A DNA stretch of 64,000 nt, from assembly GCF_003473485.1 (NCBI RefSeq), contig NC_053042.1, forward strand, positions 5,107,501-5,171,500, in the 5' to 3' direction. Of the stretch, positions 57,497-64,000 are shown one piece after another. The position numbers and the translations under genes are program-made. The notes below the pieces were generated by a model. It did no database searches and was not told the origin of the DNA. It saw only the letters and a program-made list of their open reading frames with translations. The stretch comes from Medicago truncatula. Lineage: Eukaryota; Streptophyta; Magnoliopsida; Fabales; Fabaceae. How positions within the stretch are numbered: the stretch's first letter is position 1; the number at the start of each line of letters is the position of its first letter.

Positions 57497-58597
57497 TCAA
57501 GCATTGCAACTGGATTGAGAAGCTTCCCTAGAACGAGTATGAAACCTCCAAGTGAAAACATAGTCCCTTGATTGATCACAACACAACTTGACAACATCAC
57601 AAAAAGCATTCACACAATTTTTCTTCTGTCCATTATTTTCCCATTCAATCCTCACCCAACAAGAGAAACCATTTGAAGAAATTGGTATATTTGAAGAATC
57701 AGAAAGTTGCAATGTTACCTCACCACTAATCCTCTTGCATGATGAACCACATTGAATTTCAAGCCAAGGACATTCTGGTTGACCCACCATTTCTTTGTAA
57801 GCTGAATTTGCCATCCTAACTCTGTTGTTTGAATCTGAAATGACAGCTGGCAATTCCTCTGACTCAACCTCTTGTTCTAATTCCTCAGGTTTTTTAGGTG
57901 TTTTTGTTACACATGGTATAGCTGAAACTTCACTTATGCAACCAACATTTATGCATGAACCAATTGGTCGAATCGGTTGCGGCGAGATCACATTGATGAC
58001 ATTGTTGGTGCTAGAAGCTGGTTTTTGTAGTTGTTGCAAAAGATCCCTCTCTTGTGGAACTTCCACTTTAGTGTTGTTCAAATCTATCACCTCTAGTTCA
58101 AATTTTAATGCATTATTATTATTAGGTGAATTAGGAGAACAAGGAAGAAGAGGGAGTGTTACTAAATTTGGATTAGTAGTTGAATTTTTGTTGCAATTGA
58201 GAACTCCAACTCCATGATTTGGAAGAGGGAGTTGAGGAAGTGAAGAAGGAGGAACAAAATTACCTTGTAAAGTAAGGTTTTTTATTGGAGATGTTACATG
58301 CAAAGGTTGACAAAAACCTAAGACATGTGTTTTTTGTCTTTTCAAAGAAGAGGGTAGTGAAATAGGAGCTCTACCTCTCTTTCTTGTCCTTGTTGGTCTT
58401 GCTTGTAACTGTGGCCAAAGATTCCTAAGGTAAGGAGATTGTTTGATCTTTTGAGAAAGTGAGTTTGATGATGAAGATCCATCACTAGTTGAATTGTTAC
58501 TTGAACATGTTTCTGGCTTTGGTGCTATTGGTCTATACCTTGACATAATCTCAGCTGTTTTTGCTGGATTTGGGTATGGATTTAAGGTTTTGATCAT
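57497..58597 (-). CDS. Plant-specific protein with a C-terminal DUF7950-like domain, 366 aa
   Basis: Intronless. The first ATG in the frame is at 58,597; the frame extends 33 bp further without an ATG. N-terminal motif SRYRPIAPKPE (about 19-29) recurs in related plant proteins as I remember them. A Ser-rich stretch follows, then a basic segment RPTRTRKRGRAP plus SLKRQK (about 68-89) that looks like a bipartite nuclear signal, and a long Pro/Asn-rich middle. The C-terminal domain (about 259-355) begins RVRMANSAYKEMVGQPECPW, has several Cys (C-G-S-S-C, C-V-N-A-F-C, L-C-C) and ends FTWRFHTR. The name DUF7950 is from memory of this motif. The layout suggests a nuclear protein, possibly transcription-related; function is unknown. 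The frame is intact and codon use ordinary. Confidence 0.75.
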   Translation of the reverse strand: MIKTLNPYPNPAKTAEIMSRYRPIAPKPETCSSNNSTSDGSSSSNSLSQKIKQSPYLRNLWPQLQARPTRTRKRGRAPISLPSSLKRQKTHVLGFCQPLHVTSPIKNLTLQGNFVPPSSLPQLPLPNHGVGVLNCNKNSTTNPNLVTLPLLPCSPNSPNNNNALKFELEVIDLNNTKVEVPQERDLLQQLQKPASSTNNVINVISPQPIRPIGSCINVGCISEVSAIPCVTKTPKKPEELEQEVESEELPAVISDSNNRVRMANSAYKEMVGQPECPWLEIQCGSSCKRISGEVTLQLSDSSNIPISSNGFSCWVRIEWENNGQKKNCVNAFCDVVKLCCDQSRDYVFTWRFHTRSREASQSSCNA

Positions 58598-58725
58598 TGT
58601 TATTTTTGTGAGGAAGGTAACAAAATACAATGAGAGTGAGGATGTGAGAAAGAGTCGTTCGTTATAAAGAGGAGGAGGATAGTGTAGTATGTTGGATTGA
58701 AAGGGAGGTTACGGTGTCAAAATGT

Positions 58726-58754
58726 GTGGCTATGTTATGTTATGTTATGTTATG
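58726..58754. repeat. (TTATG)n microsatellite
   Basis: About five tandem ttatg units upstream of the gene at 58,597, in its presumed promoter side. Likely length-polymorphic. Confidence 0.75.
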
Positions 58755-59487
58755 TGTCTATGAAATATATGAAAGAGTTATGAAAAGTGACCAATAAGAA
58801 AGAGGCAACATGAAGTAAGAAAGAAGGGGAAAGGGACACTTGGAATTGTACGGTGGGTACGTGTTGGTTAGAGTGATGAGAGATGACATTTGGGGATTGG
58901 CCAGAAAATGTGGGTCCATGCATGCTTACACATAATGATATTATTGGATAAGAACATACTATAGTGGTAGTTTAGGAATTTTGAGTAGCACGACTTAAAT
59001 GTGTGTAGTGCTGGATAATGATGTTGTGACCGTCGATTTAATGTAGTATTTAATACGGGGATACTTCTAAGTTTCATCGTAAGATAACTAAATTCTGATT
59101 AGTAAATATTTTAGTTAGGATTTAAATTTGATCGAGTACTCTCAAACAATCTTACCAATTTTTATATTGTCGAGCTCAATTTTTATTTACAAAATCTCTT
59201 GTTGCTTTATTTTACTACATACATAAAAATTATTCTGGTTAATAAAAAAATTAATATTTATTGTAATTTTTTTTTTTACTATGATTGTATGTTCCATCAA
59301 ATCAAATCGAGATCCAATATCATTTACTAGAGAGTCTAAAAGTAACTTACGGGCGTTTACAATAGAGACTCTTGAGGTCTTAAGCGGATTTCACATAAAC
59401 ACGTTACTTTTTTTATAATTTTTTAATAATAGTACATGATAAATGTATGATAGAAATTTGGTGTATGATAGAACACTATGACGTCAT

Positions 59488-59553
59488 TTGATTCATGTAG
59501 CCGACCTCAATTAGTGGGATAACGTTTGGTTGTTGTTGTTGTTGTTGTTGCGG
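59488..59553 (+). mobile_element. 3' fragment of an Au-type SINE
   Basis: Contains gtagccgacctcaattagtg followed by ggataacgtttggttgttg and a (GTT)n run. This is the diagnostic 3' end of plant Au SINEs, whose consensus has gccgaccccacttagtggga as I recall it. The tRNA-like 5' half with A and B boxes is not seen, so the copy is 5' truncated. Confidence 0.6.
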
Positions 59554-60382
59554 TACATGATAGATACTTAACCACTTCAATAGAGTCTTGATGAGTCTCA
59601 CCAATAACTCTTCATCATTTACATTTCAACAAAAACAACTCAACAATAATTATTTTATTAAAAATTGTGTGAGGTTCACTTAAGAATGAAAATCTTAAGT
59701 GAGATGAAAAAATTCCTTAATGAAGTAATTATTAGATATCAAATTTTAAATAGTGAAGATGTCACTATTGAAGATGGTCTAAGTCGTTACATCTCAACCA
59801 AAACTTTAAGCAAGTTATAGAGGATGATGAAATCACAATTATCATATTAAAAACCTAACTAAAGAGGGTGATGAAATGGGGTAGTGTACGGGCAACTTTA
59901 TAGATTATTAAGTGATATAGGGTGATAGAGTAGAGGTCATCACCGATAAAGGCATTTAAGAAGAAGAGAAGGAAGGAACCAATGAGAAGAAAAAGAAAAG
60001 AACGCGTGTGGTTGAGGTTGGCATGCATGAAAACACCTAAGCTCTACTATTACCATTGGTTTGCTCACGCTGTCTTTTTCCTTCAATCAGAAACTGTCTC
60101 CTTTTCAAGCGGTTACATTTGTTCCATTACCACATGTCGTATCCACCATTTTCCTATTACATGCAATCAATCAATATCATTTTTCATTGGTTGGATTCTC
60201 ACTATTCGGTGCCAACTCACCATTCTTAGTCTTCTTACGTTACGCCATCAATCAATTAATATATCAATGCTTCACCACTACTACTAGCTAGTAGTACAAA
60301 TGGAGAGAAGACACTCTCCTATGTTAAGAGAGATTTAACTAAAAAATGGAAAATGGTAACAAATGCTCTAAATACTTTAAGG

Positions 60383-61088
60383 TTGAGCTGTCAAAACGGG
60401 CCGGCCCGTATGGGCCGGCCCGTTTAGCCCGAATAAATATAGGGCTTGGGCCTAAAATATTAAGCCCGAATTTTAATAGGGCTTTTTAGCCCGGCCCTTA
60501 AAAGCCCGGTACCCGTTAGGGCTAGCCCGAATGGGCCGCGGGTAGCCCGTTAGCCCGCATAACAAAAAAAAATTCTATAAATTATATATATTTTTCAAAT
60601 AATTATTTACTTAGTTGATTATCAAAGTATAAAACAAAAGTGAAAATTCAATGAATTAACACAAATATAAATGTAATATAAAATTATATTTATTCATTTC
60701 GTTATTTATAGTTTTAAAGATCGAATATATAAATATCTATAACCATAACATATCTAATTTATTAAAATCATTTTTCTCGTCGTTTTAGTTTACGACGTTT
60801 GTACGAAAATGTTTACAATTTACTTTTGTGCTAGACATTAATTAAACATATTAAAAATATTATTTATAAAAAAATTATAGTAGTGTTTTATAGTATTTTT
60901 TAAAATAAAAAAAAATATAATTTTTAATACGGGCCGGCCCGTTTAGCCCGCGGCCCGTGTAGGGCCGGGCTCGGGTAGTATATTTCAAGCCCGTTTTGTC
61001 AACCGGGCTTTTTGGCCCGGCCCGCTAAAACCCGAAGCCCGCTAGGGCCGGCCCGTTTAGGGCCGGGCCGCCCGTTTTGACAGCTCTA
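60383..61088. mobile_element. Non-autonomous hAT-like element with GC-rich subterminal repeats
   Basis: The ends ttgagctgtcaaaacgggc and (inverted) tagagctgtcaaaacgggc form the TIR, flanked by an exact 8-bp duplication CTTTAAGG (60,375-60,382 and 61,089-61,096), the hAT size. The first 180 and last 160 bp are packed with gggccggcccg and agcccg-type repeats in both orientations, while the centre is very AT-rich. 706 bp, no transposase frame. Confidence 0.85.
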
Positions 61089-61129
61089 CTTTAAGGAAAT
61101 ATTAACGAGTGTTTCTGAAACATTTTTTA

Positions 61130-61703
61130 AATGGTAAATTTTTTTGTAAATTTGTGTAATTAATGCATTGGAAATTGAAATATTTAACTTTTTTATAACA
61201 TAATTTATTCTTTTAGAATCCTTAAAGAGTGCGTCGGGGTACTCGTTAATAAGACCTAATATTTTACTCCTTCCATTCCAGTTTAACTGAGTTAGTGGAC
61301 TATTTCACAAGTGTATATATGAGAGAGAGAGAGAGAGCATTGATTTTGAGTGTCTTTGACAAGTATTGATGCATTCTTCTTTATCATAAATGTAATATAG
61401 AATATATTGAATTGAGAGAGGTGAAAGTAATATTAATTAGAGCTATAATTTGAAAAAAGTAATTGATGTTATATTGAAAAGTGAAATGAATCAATATTAT
61501 TGGGACAATATTTTTTTTACAAATGATTCAGTTATTATGGAACGGGGGAGTATTAAAGACCTTAGATAATAAGTTTATATGGAAATTTTTACATTCAAAT
61601 AACTTAAATGTATTGAAAATTGAAGTATTAGATTTTTTTCAATGAATACTTCCTTAATTTGGAATCCTTGAAGATTGCTTTTGGGGCACTCGTTAGCAAG
61701 ACA
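61130..61703. repeat. Duplicated segment flanking a MITE
   Basis: The left copy (about 61,140-61,258) has gcattggaaattgaaatatt, then agaatccttaaagagtgc and gggtactcgttaataagacc. The right copy (about 61,600-61,703) has gtattgaaaattgaagtatt, then ggaatccttgaagattgc and gggcactcgttagcaagaca. An old direct duplication or two copies of one element. Confidence 0.55.
61267..61550. mobile_element. Stowaway-like MITE, 284 bp
   Basis: Ends ctccttccattccagtttaa and, inverted, ctcccccgttccataataac. TA on both sides (61,265-61,266 and 61,551-61,552). Includes a (GA)n run at 61,320-61,337. Confidence 0.7.
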
Positions 61704-62756
61704 AACTAAATTTTATATTAAAAGGATATTTTCATTTGGCAAAATAAATAGAGTAGGTAATTCAAACAGAAATAAATACTACAAAAATACAGACTAAAGA
61801 GGTTCTACTATCATTAATTTTTTATACTTTTAAAGAAAAAATATTTCTTTATCTCTTCAAATGAAGAAAAAAATAGAGAGGATTTTAACAGATGTTAATC
61901 AGAACTCTTGTTAAGAAAATTAAAAATAACATAATTGATGAGTTTTCAAAGTTATAAATGTACAATTTTTGAAATAAAAATTATTTCATTAAACTTTTAA
62001 CAAGGGTTCTTATGACAATCTTAATATTAATTTCTCTTAAATTAATACTTTGATTTTAATTATAAACAAAAATTACATTTGAATTCATAGAATACTCTGA
62101 TAATAATGAAATGTTACTTATAATTGAAACCGGAAAAAATAGATAAATAGTTTGTGTATACTCAACAAAGATGTTAGTTCAATTTCAGTGGTAACTATAG
62201 CAGAGTCTATAAATATCTATGTCAATTATCTCTTTGAAATAATGCATAATTCTAATGAGCTATTAGAATTCAACATATCTAAACCATCGATGATGGTGTA
62301 ATATTTAAGACAATGTCTAAGAGCTTAATAAATTCCTCACCACTTTAAAATAAAAGTCAGTTCTTGCAATTAAGTGTAATAAAAATTTCCATTGCTCCTC
62401 TATCAAATCCCACAGTTGTAATAAAAAAACTTTATTGAAAAAGAAGCCACGAATGAAGTTTATGCGCTCAATTTTCATTGCTCTTCAATCGAATTCAGAT
62501 TCTTCACTTATTCATCTTAAAAATATAATTTCTAACCACTGGAATCAACCATCATGTTCTCATAGGGTCGTTGTCATTTTTGAGAAGAAGCGAGAGGGAA
62601 ACAGAGTTTGGTATTAAGTATTGAGAAATGTTAACTAGTACTCCCAGGATACTAGTTAAGGATGTTAATATGGAAACTTTGCATTGAAAAATGATGAAAA
62701 GTGGAATGTTTCACTTTCGAAAAGACAAAAAGTTGTTGTCTTTAATAAAAAAAATA
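61704..62756. other. AT-rich intergenic stretch, no gene seen
   Basis: No coding region recognised. Near 62,627-62,660 lies a short piece of the MITE family seen at 14,988 (gttaactagtactcccagga). Confidence 0.4.
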
Positions 62757-63015
62757 CTCCCTCCGTCCCTTAATACTTGACACAGTTGAACTTATTACGC
62801 ATGTCAATGCATAACTTTGAGCTTAAATATCTTGAATAATATATTAGAAAAAATTATGAAAATTTGATATTTTGAAAATACTCATCGAGACGAATCTAAC
62901 GACATCTTATATGATGTTATTTATCTTTGTATATTAGTTGAAAAATACAGTCAAAGTCAATTAGATCAAAATTAAAAAAATTTCAAATGAGTCAAGTATT
63001 AAGGGACGGAGGAAG
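62757..63015. mobile_element. Stowaway-like MITE, 259 bp
   Basis: Ends ctccctccgtcccttaatac and, inverted from the right, cttcctccgtcccttaatac, differing at one position. TA at 62,755-62,756 and 63,016-63,017. The best preserved MITE of the window, without coding capacity. Confidence 0.85.
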
Positions 63016-63529
63016 TAAATAAATTTGACTGTCCCGTAAGTATTTTACGAGGAGTGTTCTCCAGATTGATGAAGTTAAGGTAAAACAATAGATTGTTGGA
63101 AGTTAAGGAAGAACAATACATTGTTGGAATCAGGGAGAAGAACTACTATTAAAGAATGAAAAATCAATTGAATTAACATAAGTTGTTTGATTGATCACTT
63201 TGACTGTTTAGGGTTTTTGATACAAAGCATTGTCTCTATTTTACAAAAAGATGATTATTGCTTGGTCTTCTTTTGAATTTCGATTTTTTTGGCAAAATTG
63301 TGCGCATCGATTCTTTAATTTTTTTTTGAAGGATCGATTCTTTAATTTAGTTTCATCAAATTCTAAATATGTAATCTATCATTTCATTTTTTTTTTCTTT
63401 TTTGCAAATTAGTCATATGTCTATAAATTTTGTTTACATTGTTGATTCAAGTTATATAATTTTTTTCTTGATTGTTCTAAAAAAATAAATTCTTGATATA
63501 AATATAGACTAAATTGTATTTTTGGTCCC

Positions 63530-63670
63530 TTAACTATTTAGGTAATATCGCTTTGGTCCTTTAATTAAAATTCGATTTATTTTGGTCCCTTAATTAAAAT
63601 TCGATTTATTTTGGTCCCTTAATTAAAATTCGATTTATTTTGGTCCCTTAACTTCTCTCTGTTATACATT
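63530..63670. repeat. Tandem ~31-bp repeat (ttttggtcccttaattaaaa)
   Basis: Three full units of ttttggtcccttaattaaaa plus ttcgattta, with partial units on both sides. The ttttggtcccttaa core is that of ends of common legume MITEs (ggtccc-type), so this may be an expanded MITE end. Confidence 0.75.
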
Positions 63671-64000
63671 TTGGTCATTTCTGTTAGTTTTAATTCAAAA
63701 ACATTAGGTTTTCTTCATTTTCTTCTGAAATTTTTCTGGGATTCTTCATCGAATTGTTGGGTGAAATATAGATTATTCGGCCCAACAATTCGATGAATGT
63801 TTACATGCACACATACAAGATGACTGAGTTTGGTGAATCGAGATCAGACGAGTTAGATTCCAATATATGTTTATTTATTTTTTAATAATAAAATATAGAT
63901 TATTCGGCCACGGTCTAATGATCACAATTGTCTTAAACAAGTAAATGCGTCAAAATACACTTAGCGAGATTATCGTCGCCATCCACAACATCCAACAAGG
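63671..64000. other. Window end, no gene seen
   Basis: cgaattgttgggtgaa (about 63,752-63,767) pairs with the inverted ggcccaacaattcg (63,780-63,793) to give a short hairpin; atagattattcggcc occurs at 63,768 and 63,895. The rest shows no recognisable feature. Confidence 0.35.

Larger units (their letters stand above)
58598..60382. other. Intergenic stretch upstream of the DUF7950-like gene
   Basis: Holds the promoter side of the gene at 58,597 and, further out, AT-rich DNA. The overlapping plus-strand ORFs at 59,982-60,291 show no domain and differ only in frame, so they are probably chance frames. Confidence 0.4.

Noticed and set aside
59982..60291. Two overlapping plus-strand ORFs
   Set aside because: Same DNA in two frames, no recognised motif, no evidence of an upstream promoter.

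Overview
This window is nuclear DNA from a flowering plant. Its genes have several introns with GT/AG borders, the spacers are very AT-rich, and there are tRNA-derived SINEs, Stowaway-like MITEs, a hAT element, LTR-derived elements and a Mutator-like transposase. The gene families are plant-specific or plant-typical (F-box, SOB FIVE-LIKE, EXO70, UTP4/POPCORN, multi-domain FKBP-TPR). The repeat families resemble those of papilionoid legumes such as Medicago, but that is inference from recognition and no search was run.

Layout. 1-612: 5' part of an F-box gene on the minus strand, cut by the window edge. 613-12,130: gene-poor repeat DNA with SINEs, MITEs, a five-copy array of about 133 bp and a 5'-truncated LINE fragment. 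12,252-12,740: small single-exon gene of unknown function. 13,380-14,055: second LINE fragment, on the opposite strand to the first. 15,885-23,290: two decayed, unprocessed copies of the FKBP-TPR gene; a 2.85-kb solo LTR with a 5-bp target duplication splits an exon of the first. 24,007-26,956: broken Mutator-like (FAR1/MULE) transposase joined to an OTU-like protease domain, followed by a small companion ORF. 27,859-33,711: the intact 13-exon FKBP-TPR gene (580 codons), starting about 200 bp downstream of the transposon ORF. 35,465-42,582: 11-exon WD-repeat gene for the U3 processome subunit UTP4 (821 aa).

42,583-64,000: four genes, all on the minus strand: a two-exon SOB FIVE-LIKE gene (43,606-44,268), an intronless gene for a charged internally repeated protein (47,817-49,217), a two-exon EXO70 gene (50,912-53,391) and a single-exon gene with a C-terminal domain like DUF7950 (57,497-58,597). 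Between and beyond them lie a Stowaway foldback, a TRIM with a visible primer-binding site, a hAT-like element with GC-rich ends, an Au-SINE tail and several MITEs.

The genes do not form a pathway or cluster; they are ordinary neighbours. The most unusual segment is 15.9-33.7 kb, where a gene family duplicated, decayed and was invaded by an LTR element and a protease-carrying MULE, leaving one intact copy whose first FKBP domain has lost key residues. Exon borders were worked out by hand from reading frame, GT/AG sites and family alignment from memory; transcript data would be decisive.
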